A stretch of DNA of 64,000 nucleotides from Auricularia sp. M13 (GCA_037042915.1 CM073196.1:2356001-2420000), one strand, 5' to 3'; shown: positions 38,652 to 52,120, counted from the stretch's first letter. A program made the numbers and translations. Notes: generated from the sequence alone by a model not told the origin.

Positions 38652-39401
38652 TCAATCGCGAGGCACGGCGCGGAGCTTCGTCGCGTACTCCTCGAGCTGA
38701 ATAACAAATCCGAAGTTGGGCATTGCGATGCGTCGGCGAGACTGGATGAACTCGATCGCCTGTGCGACGGTGTAGCCACGAGAGGCGATGAGGTACGCCG
38801 CGACCACGCTCGAGCTGCGGCTCGGCCCTTGGCGCAGTGCACGAGCACGCGCGCGTTCGGGCTGGACGCGAGCGCCTCCCGGATGAAGGCGGAGGTGCGC
38901 TGCAGTTTGCGTGAGCGGCGAAGCGAGATGATCAGGAGGAAACGCACCTCCAGGTGCGGAAGCAGGTCCGCGAAAGGCATGTCCGCGATAGGCACCTGCA
39001 AGCGCGCAGTGCAGTTAGCCCCCATGTCAATCTGGTAACCGCACCGCCAAACACTGGCGCACCTGCATCGTCTTCGCAAAGAGGTCATACGGGAGGTCAA
39101 CGCTTCCGTGCATAACAGATACGACGTGCGTGATTCCGAGGGAAACCAACGTCGAACGGCATTGTGCGCTGCCGAGGTCGCTGAGGTACAGGCGGGGTAT
39201 AATCTCAGTAGCTTGCGGGGGGAACTCCTCGCCTTCGACTGAGAAAAGGGAGGCAGCCGGGGCGAGGGATAGTTTGGGTTTGGGCTTGAACTGGGGCTGT
39301 TGGCGACAGGTTAGCCACGTCGTCACCAGCGTTCGCGTTCGGGCGTCACGCACCGGATCGCGCGGGAGCAACAGGAGGGGGGCAGGGCGCATATGCAGCA
39401 T
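38652..39401 (-). CDS. Dual-specificity protein phosphatase (frame break in the active site)
   Basis: A small DSP-type phosphatase of the cysteine-based PTP superfamily. Motifs: EIIPRLYLSDLGSA (the classic DSP opening I-x-x-x-L-Y-L-S/G), LVSLGITHVVSVM, PIADMPFADLLPHL (with the likely general-acid Asp), FIREALASSPNARVLVHCAKG, then, one base out of frame, SRSSSVVAAYLIASRGYTVA, QAIEFIQSRRRIAMPN and FGFVIQLEEY. Adding one base between 38817 and 38827 recreates H-C-x5-R-S across the catalytic loop (HCAKG-x-SRS). The stop is then at 38652. The N-terminal ~60 residues are variable and the ATG at 39401 is a guess. Substrates unknown. Confidence 0.72.
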
Positions 39402-39932
39402 ATTGGGGCGTTTTAAATAACTGAAAGAAGAGCAAGTGAAAAAATGGAGAACGGCTGGCTAGTGCAGCTGAACGCGTGGAAGAATGAACGGAAGAGGGTT
39501 CCGCATCGTGCACTGATATATACCTCAGAGTTGAGCAGTGGCGGTGGCTCGCGCCATGGCGCATCAGCCGGTTCGGTCCACCCAACCGCACCGCCATGAA
39601 CTTTTGTTCCCAGATGCGGCGCAGGTTGTCCCGCATGCTGCGAAGTCATGCCAACCGGCTGCTGTGTCGATAGCAGGCATCATACCAGTGCGTCAGAGGC
39701 GCCCAAGCACCCCGAGGTAGCCCGCGGAGAAGCGATGTGTCGAGGGCGTCACGAGAGTCCGGCTGCACAGCAAAAAACTGCATTTATTGTCATGAGGGCC
39801 GCTCTCTGTTGGATACAGTATGAAAGGGAGAGGGCACAACGTCAAGGTGAGGGGGAGGACTAGACCTGCGAATCAATTACGAGGACAATTCAACTTCAAC
39901 GATGCGATACAGGATAAAGGTCGATAGGCGGT
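39402..39932. other. Intergenic, phosphatase promoter and eIF4A 3' region
   Basis: About 530 bp, both neighbours on the minus strand. Short open frames exist (for example 39413-39649 -), but none has recognisable domains; one could be an unannotated 5' exon of the phosphatase. Confidence 0.35.
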
Positions 39933-41467
<1,535 letters not shown>

Positions 41468-41677
41468 ATTGGATTGGAAAAACGGTGGTTGCTGTAGTAC
41501 AGTCTAGGGCTCCGCAAGATCAGGGATCCTCGGAGGCTGGCGTGGGTAGAGCGAGTGGGTGCGTGCGGGTGCTCAATCGATTGGTCGAGAGCGAGAGCAA
41601 AATCTGTAGAGCTTTTCAAACGCCGAAAGGAGTCAGTGACCCGGTCCCGCAGAAAAAAAGCAGTCGCAACCGCTGCA

Positions 41678-42918
41678 ATGGCATTCGGTGCGCGTGCTGC
41701 AAAATCGTCCTCTCAGGCACACTCACGAGTCATGCAGGAGCATCAGGCGGCAGGGGTGGATTTGGAGGTGGTGGCCGCGGTGCACCAAGAGGACGCGGAG
41801 CCCCGCGGGGCGGGCGCGGTGAGTTGGCTCGCCCAGCGACATTCAACAGCACAGACTTATCTTTCTCAGGCGGCGGCGTTCGTGGCGGCGGTGTCGGTAA
41901 GCCCGGCGGACGCGGCGGACCTCGCGGCGGCGGTCGCGGTGCTGGACGCGGCGCAGGCGGACGCGGCGGCCGTGGAGGCGGCAGGGGCGGCGCTAAGGGC
42001 GGCTCCAACGTCGTCCTGCAGCCGCACAGGCATCCCGGTATCTTCATTGCGAAGGCAAAGGACTCGATGCTCGTCACCAAAAACCTCGTTCCCGGCGAGT
42101 CTGTCTACGGCGAAAAGCGCATTTCGATCGAGCAACCCGACGGCGAGGGCAAAACCGAGTACCGCATCTGGAACCCCTTCCGTAGCAAGCTCGCTGCTGG
42201 TGTCTTGGGCGGCCTGGACGACATTTTCATCGCGCCGGGCAAAAAAGTACTGTACTTGGGCGCGGCGAGCGGCACCAGTGTCAGTCACGTCGCCGACATA
42301 GTAGGCCCCGTAAGTTTCCCAGTGCAGTACGGTCGGCTCTTCGTACTGAGTTATGTATGCAGGAAGGCACTGTCTATGCTGTTGAATTTTCCCACAGGTC
42401 GGGCCGTGACCTCATCGGCATGGCCAAGAAGCGGACAAATGTCGTCCGTACGTTTGCTGTGGCTCTAGCCTGCCGATCTCCCCCTCACCTACCATTCAGC
42501 CATCATTGAGGATGCTCGCCATCCCTCCAAGTACCGCATGCTCCTCTCCATGGTCGACGTTATTTTTGCCGATGTCGCTCAGCCCGACCAAGCGCGTATA
42601 GTGGCCCACAATGCGCACCAGTTCTTGAAGAATGGCGGTCATGCCGTCATATCCATTAAGGCGAACTGTATCGACTCGACGCTGCCCGCACAACAGGTGT
42701 TCGCGGCCGAGGTTGCCAACTTGCAAAAAGAGAACTTTAAGCCGATTGAGCAGGTGACATTGGAGGTACGCATCGTGATTTATAACTTCCATGCTCGATA
42801 ACTGACTTTGCTATGCAGCCGTATGAACGAGTATGTTATGTTTATCTGCGCGCACGGATGCTAACATTTATTCCAGGACCATGCTATGCTCATCGCTCGT
42901 TACGAACGTCACAAGTAG
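41678..42918 (+). CDS. NOP1: Fibrillarin, box C/D snoRNP 2'-O-methyltransferase
   Basis: The nucleolar enzyme that methylates rRNA ribose, guided by C/D snoRNAs. The first exon is ATGGCATTCG, then a Gly/Arg-rich GAR domain (repeats of [16 protein letters not shown]) of about 75 residues, itself split by introns. The catalytic domain shows [66 protein letters not shown] (SAM-binding motif I), [41 protein letters not shown] and [14 protein letters not shown]. It ends [12 protein letters not shown]. Five to six short introns. Identification is certain. Confidence 0.96.
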
Positions 42919-43128
42919 AAGCTTCGTGTGGTCGTGTGGCTCTTCTGTCTTGCTTTCTATAATATACTGTGTTCTTACTGGCTCTTCAATACATTGAAGG
43001 GGGATACTTTGGGATCCAGTTCGCCACGTGGCTTTGCAAGTGAAGGTGAATCCGACGCGGCCACGGCTATATCCGCCGTACAACACCGACCGCCTCTATT
43101 ACCCGCAGAGGTACTGTAGCTGCGGCTG

Positions 43129-46125
43129 ATGCCTGCAAAGCCTGCGCAAGTAGCTATCGACCTCGGACTCCCTTCCTCGCAGAGAACGTCAGACGAATAC
43201 GAACACGTCGGTTACCCCAACGTCCCGCAGCATACCCTGCCGCATACCACGCAGCCAGACGAGCTCCCCTTGCACTACATGAACGGCGAACAGGCCCGCA
43301 GACGAGTCGTCCGGGGCCACGCGCACGATGGCGGAGACCAGGCACAGGAGCCACTGCTGGACGAAAAAAGCCGGGCAGAAGACGAGCGAGACGTGTATGC
43401 CAAAATGCGTCAGGCCAAACCGGTACCCGCTGGCCCGAGGTACAGACGGCCTCCACCTCCAGCCACGACAATCGTGCGTGCTGTTCCGGCCCATCTGCTG
43501 GGTTGTTGCTGACGGCGTTTGCAGCAAGAGGCAGTCCGCCAGAATATGGAGCACATAATACCGGCCATATACACACTGCTGTCCTGCTGGACACGCTTCC
43601 ACGACATCGGAAAGTCCAACTACGTCGTCTGGGATGAGGCGCACTTTGGCAAGTTCGGCTCGCACTATCTCAAGCGCGAGTTCTACTTCGACGTCCACCC
43701 GCCGCTGGGCAAGATGCTCGTGGGCTTCGTCGGAGGCCTCGCGGGTTACACAGGCAACTTCGACTTCAAGAGTGGCGCGCAATATCCGGAGGATGTGCCA
43801 TATGTTGCTATGCGTGTCATGCTCAGTATCTTCGGCGTGCTCATGGTCCCCCTGGCGTGGTACACTGCCCGCGAAATGGGTATGGGCCATCGCGCATCGC
43901 ACATTGTGACGATTATGACCCTTTGCGGTACGCCGATCACTCTCCTTTCTCGCGTTTCTGTGCCTGACGCGCTTCCCTAGACCTTGCCTGGCTGTGTATA
44001 TCGAGGTTCATCCTATTGGACGCCATGCTACTGTTCTTTACTTTCACTACCGTCTTCACGCTCACTAAATTCCATTCCGAGCGTTTCGAGTAGAGTGCCT
44101 CTCTTAATACCTTCGCAGTACTCTGACATGCTATTTCAGGCCCTTCGAACCAGACTGGTGGGCTTGGCTTACATTAACTGGATTCTCCATTGGCTGCGTG
44201 TGCAGGTGAGCATGGTCGCTTTGTCGGAAATACGTCCTCTGAAACAAGGCTGCAGCGTGAAATGGATTGGCTGGTTTGTTACTGCTGTTGTCGGTCTCTA
44301 CACGATCGAGGACCTCTGGGAGAAATTCGGCGACCTGCGGATGCCGGTTGTACGTGACATTTCTATAAGCACAAGTCTAGTCCATGACTCATTTGCGTCC
44401 AGCGCGTATACGCGAAGCATTGGATTGCGCGGATAATATGTCTAATTATCCTGCCGTTCCTCGTTTACGCTGCGTGCTTCAAGATTCACTTCATTGTCCT
44501 CAACCACTCTGGTCCAGGAGACGCCCAGATGCCTTCGCTCTTCCAAGCTAATCTTGTCGGCAATGACTTCGGACGGAGCCCGCTGGGTATGGTCCATGAC
44601 ATTGACGTATCACACATTGTTGACGGCAAATTGCAGAGGCTGCGTTTGGCTCTCGTGTGACGCTGAAGAATATGGGTTACGGAGGAGGCCTCCTTCATTC
44701 GCACGTGCAGTCGTTCCCTACTGGCTCAAAACAGCAACAAGTCACTTGCTATCATTACAAGGACGACAACAACCACTGGACGATTCTTCCTCCCTGGAAC
44801 GAGCCTCCTATCGACCCGAATGGCGAGATCAGGTTCCTGCAGCACAACGATGTGATTCGTCTCCAGCATGTACCAACCCATCGTAACCTGCATTCGCACG
44901 CCGTCCCTGCGCCAGTCACCAAGCTCGCCAACGAAGTCTCCTGCTACGGTAACGAGACCGTCGGTGATAATCACGACCATTGGGTCGTGGAAGTGGTGGA
45001 TGATATCAAGCAAGGCAGCCGCCAACACGTCAAGCGCGTCCACTCGCTCACCACGCGGTTACGGTTCAGGCATAAGCGCTTCGGGTGCTACTTGCGCGCC
45101 GCAAACGTCATTCTGCCGCAGTGGGGTTTCAAGCAGGTCGAGGTTTCATGCGACAAGGAAACGAGTCCTTCCGACACGCACACCTACTGGAATATCGAAA
45201 ATCACTGGAACGATCGCTGTCAGTGGCCCATGAATCTCCACTATTGTACTCGAGTGCTAACCATTCATGCCCACAGTGCCTTCCGCCGACGCGAAGCAAT
45301 TCCGGTCGCCGTTCTGGCGCGACTTCTGGCACTTGAATGTGGCCATGATGACTTCCAACAACGCGCTCATTCCTGACCCTGACAAGGAAGACATCCTCGC
45401 CTCCAAGCCATTGGATTGGCCGTTCATGCACCTGGGTCTGCGGATGTGCGGTTGGGGTGACCACCAGACGAAATACTACCTGCTCGGCAACCCCATGGTC
45501 TGGTGGGGCGGCACTGTCAGCTTGATATTAGCCGTTGTGGCTCTCGTCATCTACGCTCTGCGCTGGCAGCGCAAGTATGTCGATTTTGAACCTGGTACGG
45601 CTCACTCATTTGGTTTTCCCCTCGTTGCTGAAGCGTTACCATAGCTGAGCTTGAGAAGTATGCATTCAAAATAAGTTATCTCTCCTCGGCTGGGCATTAC
45701 ATTTCCGTACGTTTACTGCGTTCATGTAAGAGCATATTTACTAATTTCCTTCCAGTTCCCTTCCTGATCATGGGCCGCGTCACATACGTGCACCACTACG
45801 TATGTCCGAGTCGTACTTGAGAGCTAGCTGCCGGCTGACGAGTTGCCGTAGCTCCCCGCTCTTTACTTCTCCGTATTATGCTTCGGCATGCTGATCGACA
45901 ACTTCGTCTTCTCGTCGCGCTGGCTCAACAAGCGCGCCAAGTGGACCATTTTCGGTCTCGTGGTCTTTGCCATCGTCGATACATTCTGGTGGTTCCGCGG
46001 CGTCGCATGGGGAATAGATGGCCCTATTGGAGAACATAAAGGTCTCCAATGGCGGAAGGTTCGCATCATTCATTGCACGTATTGATCTCGTGCTGACATT
46101 TTAACAGAGCTGGAACATCTACTAA
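43129..46125 (+). CDS. PMT4: Protein O-mannosyltransferase, PMT4 family
   Basis: An ER-membrane enzyme that transfers mannose from dolichyl-phosphate-mannose to Ser/Thr of secretory proteins. After a ~110-residue disordered cytosolic N-terminus, the first luminal loop has [20 protein letters not shown], then VHPPLGKML, the catalytic Asp-Glu signature in its PMT4 form. Multiple transmembrane helices follow ([52 protein letters not shown]). A luminal MIR region is marked by [29 protein letters not shown], and [14 protein letters not shown]. The C-terminal membrane half includes [10 protein letters not shown] and [13 protein letters not shown] and ends with a spliced SWNIY. About twelve introns. 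PMT4 enzymes act as homodimers on membrane-anchored substrates in yeast; that is known for the family, not shown here. Confidence 0.93.
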
Positions 46126-46737
46126 ATACCGCGTGATTAGACGAGTGTAGTGTAAAGTACTGTCGCTGTGAAGAGAAGCTGGAGTGGATATGGACTGTGT
46201 GGTGTATCACTCGACGACGCGGGCGTAGATCGCGTGACAGGACGAGTATATATAATCTTTCATCCCGGAGCTCGAAGTCGTATTGACAATCTTGTGCAAA
46301 CATGTGCAACAGACTCGACTGCATTACTTATTCTCACGCTTGTACATGTCAAATCCAGAAAAAATGTATAATTTTACCACAATGGACGCGCCGAAGCAGC
46401 GCGCGTATCGACATAATACTACCCCTAAGCTTCCGACGACAAAAGTAAGAAGGGAGAGCAGTTCTGATTGACGCGAGGCAGGGGTGTAGGGAGGTGGTCA
46501 GCTAGAGCGATGGGAGACGGTGGTGTGTGAGTAGACGAAGCAGGCCGCACGTGAGGATGCAAGAGGGCAGGGGTGTGTGGGACGGGGTGCAATAAACAGT
46601 TCATTCCATGCCGAAGGAGCGGGAGGGATGACCACGCGCGCGGGCGTGTTCGTTTTCTTTCGTGTGCGCTCAGCTAGTGATACAAAGCGGGTAGGAGCAA
46701 GATGTGGATGGTGGTGGTGGTGGTGGGGGCGGCCGGA
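46126..46737. other. Convergent intergenic region, PMT4 / UBP3 3' ends
   Basis: About 610 bp. Contains an AT-rich 3'UTR-like part (46126-46460) and a G-rich part with a GGT microsatellite (about 46704-46732). No gene recognised. Confidence 0.4.
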
Positions 46738-49452
46738 CTACGACGTCAATGGCCGTACAGGGCGGTAGAAGAGGAGGTATGCAGACTTGTCGTCCGCGCC
46801 GTCGTGTCCAAACACATCATCTACGCGCACGCGGCTGATGAAGTCGTCGTCAAGACGGACCCATGGCGCATGTGCCTGCCCGGGGGCGGGATGGAGCACA
46901 TCCAGCGTGTAGTGGCCACCAGTAGCACTCTGGCCGTGATGGTACACGACGGCGTACAGTTTATACCGCGGTGGGCGCGGGCTGCGGCGAGCTGGGGCCA
47001 TCACGTCTGTCGTAGCTGTTGAGCAAGCTACGTGAATCATGATTATGGAGGCGTACCGTTACCAAGCTCGAGCTCGGGCTCGAAAGATATCCGCTTGCCG
47101 TTTTTAACGACTCCACCTCCGCCCAGCGTTGCGTCGTAGGCAAAGCGTTTCAAATGAAGGACAAGGACGGCAGGAAGAACATCCAGCTGAACCTGTTTGG
47201 TAGCCTCAGTCGACGAGGGTCCGACCTGCACAAGTTCGGGCGCAGAGAGATTTCGCAGTGCATCCGTGATGCTGTTTACATGGGGTGGCTGCAAGGGATT
47301 GGATCAACAAGTGAGGAAGACGTAAAGAAGAAGATAGTCGCGAAGGCTTACTTGTATGTCCAACTGTAAGCGGTTCCAATCCTGGACCATGACAGAATCA
47401 CGTCCAGATCCAGGCGTCCTCAGGACACTTCTGAACTTGCCACCGAACACGCGAGAGATGGGCGACTCTGTGGTCTTAATCTAAGCAACATGTCAGTAGT
47501 GATAGAGATGCAAAGCAGCGACTGTGGCATACATTTGTGACGACAACGGCGCGATTGCGCTTGCCGACCTCGGTCCATCCCTCCTCGTTGACACCGAGCT
47601 CGCTCCCGCTCTCCTCGACGACCTCGCTCTTCGCAGCGTTCGGGCCCGGCTGCTTGGAGCCCGACGCTGCGGGGGAGAGGTCCGCAAGCAGCGCGAGCAG
47701 CTCTTTCGAGGGTGTCAAGATAGAATCCAAGAAACTCTTCAGCGTCCTCCTGGTGTCCCCTCTGATAATAGCTGAGCACGCTGAGGGCGTGAGCAATAAA
47801 GCGTGTCGACTTACCCGCATCGAGTCGAAGCGCTTCTTCTCCTTGAGCGCGTCGTAGATGTAGGTGGGGATGAACGCGTCCGAGTCTCCCGAGGGCGAAC
47901 GCGAGCGCGAGCGGTCGGCCTCATTCGAAGGCGTCGCGGGTGCGGGTGCAAACTCGTCGAGGAAGTTAATCCTGGTGAAAGTCATGTGTCAGCGGCGATC
48001 TGCTCCCACGGCGGGCACGAAATCCGGCGCGGCGGACACGTACGTGGCATCAACGAGCGGTGTGGGCGTCGCCGCCAGACGCGCCCCAACCGCGCCGCGC
48101 AACTTGGAAGTAGATGCGGGCGTAGAGGTCGCGGCTGCTGAGGACAGACGGCCGAGCTCGGCAAAGAGCCTGTGGAACGGCGTGCAGTAGACCAAGGCCT
48201 GCAAGATAGCATTCGCAAAGCAGAGATTACCACCGTTGATGAGGCCGCGCGGGCGGATGGCCGGTTGGATGCCCTGTGCGGGCGGAGGCGTGGAAAGAAG
48301 CTGCACAATGGCCTGGGTAGCCTGCCGCTTAGCTGGCGACAGCGAGGCCGTGCGAGGCGTATCGGCTGGGACGGATACGCCGACGACGGACGACGTGGGC
48401 AATTTTCCCGCCTTGTCGCTTGTGCGGAGGAGGTCTGCCCATGACTTTTTCACGGCAGTTTTCGGCGCTGCAGGAGCGGGCGTTGGAGCAGGTTCTGCCG
48501 CTGGCTCCGGCGTGGACACGGGTTCATCCTGCAATGGCTGCTCGCTGGCGGGCGGTGTAGACGGTTTTGTGTCGTTAGCCGTTTGCGGAGATGCAGACAG
48601 GGAGGTGTTGGTGGAGAGCGGGGAATGCGGGGTGGGTGTTTCCGGCGAAATCGATGTCGCTGGCGTCGTCTCTGGAACTGAGCTAGAGCCCAGCGCGTCC
48701 TGCGGAGGCGGAGGTTGGTTCGATTGCTGTGGTATCTCCGGCGCAGGCTCCGGCGGCGGCGGTTCCGGGGTAGCGTCGAGCGTGGCGGGCGGCGGAGGGG
48801 GCGGCTGTTGCTCCGTCTGGGCTGGCTGGGGCTGCTCGGATACTGGAGGTTGCGGGTGCTGTTTACGGGTTTTGGGTTTTGGGCGCGGGGCGGGTTTTGG
48901 CGCGGGCGGGTATTCGAGCGCCTCGTCGAGTATTCGCTGAGGCGGGCGTGCCAGCGGGGAAAATACGAGGCCGGGCGCGGATGAGTGATGATATCTCCAT
49001 CTGGAGATGACCCATTCCGTGGCGGGCACGGCGCTGAGGTCTTCGTCGAGCTGCGGCAGGGGCTGCTGGGCGGGCTGCGGGTCTGCTGGCACGGCGGTCA
49101 GGTGGGCGGGGCCGGACGGGGCCTGGGGCTGGGGATGGGAGTGCGGGTGGTGGAATTGCTGCTGCTGGGGGTGGGGCATCTGGTGCTGGGCCGGCGGGAC
49201 ATGGTGCATGGGCAGCTGCTGGATGTGCGGCGGGAGATGCGCGGGCGGCGGGGCGTACGGCGGCGCGCGGTGTGGATGGGCGTGCGGCGGCGGCGGCGGC
49301 GGTGGGTACGGGGCGGCGTACGGGTTGTAGGGCGGATACGGGTGCCCGTACGGCGGCTGCGGCTGCGGCGGAGGCGGCTGCTGCTGCCACGCGGGGTGCC
49401 TGGGCGGGGCCGCGTAGTACCACGGCGGCGCGGTCTGCTGTCGGGTCGCCAT
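46738..49452 (-). CDS. UBP3: Ubiquitin-specific protease, Ubp3/USP10 type (one-base frame break)
   Basis: A cysteine deubiquitinase. The first ~330 residues are extremely Pro/Gln/His-rich (PPPPPQ and YPPYNPYAAPYPP-like repeats), a low-complexity region. Next comes a short PAM2-unlike linker with KSWADLLR, seen near the N-terminus of the catalytic core in the Ubp3/USP10 group. The Cys box is GLINGGNLCFANAILQALVY; RGHQEDAEEFLGFYLDTLE is the QDA/E box; LPAVLVLHLKRFAYD and YAVVYHHGQSATGGHYTLDV (His box) follow, then LLFYRP at the end. The frame breaks at 47704-47706: dropping one T of TTT turns the sequence into DTLEELLALLADLSPAASG and the downstream exon stays in frame. In yeast/human this enzyme removes ubiquitin from 40S proteins and supports ribophagy. 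It is head-to-head with HEL2. Confidence 0.87.
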
Positions 49453-49536
49453 GCTCAGCTGCGTCTGGGACAGAATGCTCCGAGTCCTCGGCCCCGACCG
49501 ACCGGCCCACTGTCAGTCATTCTCAGCCTCATCCAA
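49453..49536. promoter_or_regulatory. 84-bp shared promoter, UBP3 / HEL2
   Basis: Only 84 bp separate the two divergent ATGs. The stretch is GC-rich with no TATA box. It must contain both 5'UTRs, so core promoter elements may lie partly inside the coding sequences. Confidence 0.5.
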
Positions 49537-51943
49537 ATGGCACCCAATCCCAATCCTCCCGCAGCCAGCACAGACCCAGCGCGCAAGCCAAAGGGCCGCA
49601 AGGCAAAGAAACAGCAGCCCCAGGCTCCAGCGCCGCTCGCAACCCAGGCTTCACCCTCCGCAGACGCCGCGGACGCCAGCCAGCAGCCCGACTCGGCCGT
49701 CGACGGTCCCACGTGCTGGATATGCGCAGAGCCCGTCCGCTACTACGCGCTCTCGGAGTGCAACCACCGCACCTGCCACGTCTGCTGTCTCCGCCTGCGC
49801 GCGCTCTACAAGAAGCGCGAGTGCACGTTCTGCAAGGCGCCCCAGCCCTCTGTCGTCCAGACCGTCTCGCCCGATGCCCCCTACGAGTCATATACGCCCG
49901 AGAGCAACCCCTTCAAGGACGACAAGCTCGAAATCCGGTTCGAGTCCCAGGAAATGATGGAGGACACGCTCCTACTCCTCCGTTTCAACTGCCCGGACCA
50001 AGACTGCACCTTCTTTGCCACGGGTTGGTCAGACCTCAAGCAGCACGTGCGCGCGACACACAAAAAATCCATGTGGTATGTGTTTCCCGCCGACCCTGCT
50101 GCTGCTGCTTATCACTCTCTATATGCCTCATCCAGTCACATCTGTATTGGCGCAAAGAAGATCTTTGCTCACGAACACACGCTTTACACCAACGCGGAAC
50201 TCGCCATCCACGTGCCTTCCATCCGTCGCAGGGAGAAATTGCCGCAAGGCGCGTCGCTGGACGTCGAGGGCGGGGTCCATCCCCTATGCGAGTTCTGCAA
50301 CGAGTGCTTCTTCTCGGATGAGGAACTGTACCCGCACATGCGCGACCGCCACGAGAAGTGTTTCGTGTGCGAGCGCGACGGTCACAAATTCAACTAGTAT
50401 GCTATTATACAACCTTGCGCCATTTTCATCTATGCTTACCGATGACCACAGCTTTAGGAATTATGAGGAGCTCGTCAGTCCTATGCGGAGCTCGTCGCGT
50501 CTTCTACTCCCTAACGCGTTCACCGCTAGGAAGCCCACTTCAGCAACGCACACTACCCGTGCAGCCACCCGACCTGTCGTGAACAGAAGTTTGTTGTATT
50601 CGGCACACAGATGGATTTGAAGGCGCATACAATTGAAGCTCACGGTGCTGATTTATCGACCAAGGACAAACGCGACGCTCGCCGCGTCCTGGCAACTTCC
50701 GACTTTGGCTTCCAGGCCCCCACGCCCACGGGATCGAGCACAACGTCGAGGAGGCGTAATGGGTTCGGCGCGCAGCTCACGCTTGAACGGAGTGAAACTG
50801 GGACGCCGAGTGCGCCAGTGCCTCCGCCGCAACCTAGGCGCGAGGAGCCGCCCGGAGCATCTAGAGCCTGCCCAAGCTGCGTGCGTACATGAGTGCGTGT
50901 TGGATAATCCCAGCAGGGTCTGATTGTTCTTCCAGCCAGCAAGTTGCCTTCCTAGCCAGGTTCTCGCCTGGCGCGGCCATGGCCATGCATGCATCTATGC
51001 GATCGTTCCGCGCGTCAGAATGCTCTGCGCGCGACGTAATCTCGACTCTTTGGAACGTGCTCGAACGCGATATCGATGCAACGGGCTCGCATGTCGCTGC
51101 GCTCGTTGACGCGTTCCCAGACGAGAAACGTAAAGAACTCCTCCAGTCCTGGAACGACTTCAAGCTCGAAGTACGTATGCTCCATAACATCTGTAGCTCT
51201 TCACTTGAATACTTATCGCGATTCGTGTAGCAACGAAGAGAGTTCCCCGACCTCTTACCTAGACCGGCCGCACAAGGCACAGAGTATGCAGGCATCACCG
51301 CGGGGCGCGTGCTCAACGTCAAACATTCCACTACCGCTCGCTCTGGCGCGCAGTCGCGCCGTGTATGGGACCGCGTCGCGCAAGCTGCAGCCTCCACATC
51401 GGGGCCAACTCCCGGCGCGTCCTCATCACGTCCGCAACAGGACAATCGCTTTCCAGCACTTGCTACCGCAGCCACAGCCAGAGCCTCCGGCAGCGGCGGG
51501 CACCACACGCCTTGGATATCTTCCGCCGCGACACCGCCGCCGCCGCCCGCGCCAGCCTTCCGTCCTCCCGCCCCCGCCAGCACCGCGCGTCCACCGGACC
51601 CCAAGCCGCCCGGACCGCCGCGCAAGGCGCCGCAGCTGAACAACGCTGCGTTCCCCAGCCTGCCGAGTTCAGGGCCCAGCACGGCGCAGAGCTTGCGGCA
51701 GCAGGGATTCTTGTCAGGTAATGTGAGCGTGAGGAACATTGTGGGCGCTACACCGCAACCCGCTACTGGAAGCGCATGGGGCAAGGCAATAACCAGCCGG
51801 CCAACAACGACGCCAGTACCAGTGTGGCTGGTGCTGCCGCTGAAATTGCGGGTGCAAATGCGGACGGTGGGGGAGGAGGCAAGGGCAAGAAGAAGGGGAA
51901 GCAGAAGCAGACCTTGTTCACGCTTGGGGCGTTCCCTGTGTGA
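49537..51943 (+). CDS. HEL2: RING E3 ubiquitin ligase Hel2/ZNF598 (one-base frame break near the 3' end)
   Basis: The sensor ligase that marks collided ribosomes. After a basic, Pro/Ala-rich N-terminus comes the RING CWICAEPVRYYALSECNHRT, continuing CHVCCLRLRALYKKRECTFC. C2H2-like fingers follow: CPDQDCTFFATGWSDLKQHV, CEFCNECFFSDEELYPHM, and FGTQMDLKAHTIEAHGADL. A conserved helical block ASMRSFRASECSARDVISTL and VAALVDAFPDEKRKELLQSW fits the family. A Pro/Ala/Ser-rich linker leads to NNAAFPSLP and SAWGK. The frame breaks at about 51785: one missing G gives KGNNQPANNDAS and a C-terminus KGKKKGKQKQTLFTLGAFPV, the conserved family ending, with stop at 51941-51943. Four to six introns. Confidence 0.9.
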
Positions 51944-52120
51944 TCTTTTCCGGCGCGATGTTGGTCGTTCAGATTATCTACGATGAACATAGACAACCTG
52001 TGGACCATAAATTCGTAATCTTGAGGATGCAGCGCTGAGGACAGGTGGAAAGGAATATTTGCTATGTGTATGCAATACAGATGATGGAAACAGCGGTCGA
52101 ATGGGGAAGCAGCGACAAAG

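Noticed and set aside
44580-44660. Possible frame break in PMT4 before the MIR region
   Set aside because: A normal intron joining SP to the [17 protein letters not shown] exon explains the frame change; likewise the change at about 43926-43980 is a normal GTACGC...TAG intron.
46704-46732. GGT microsatellite as a possible telomere-like or functional repeat
   Set aside because: Short simple repeat in a 3' intergenic region; no telomeric unit and not at an end.
48236-50321. Gly/Cys- and Ala-rich frames overlapping UBP3 and HEL2
   Set aside because: Alternative-frame readings of proline- and alanine-rich coding sequence.
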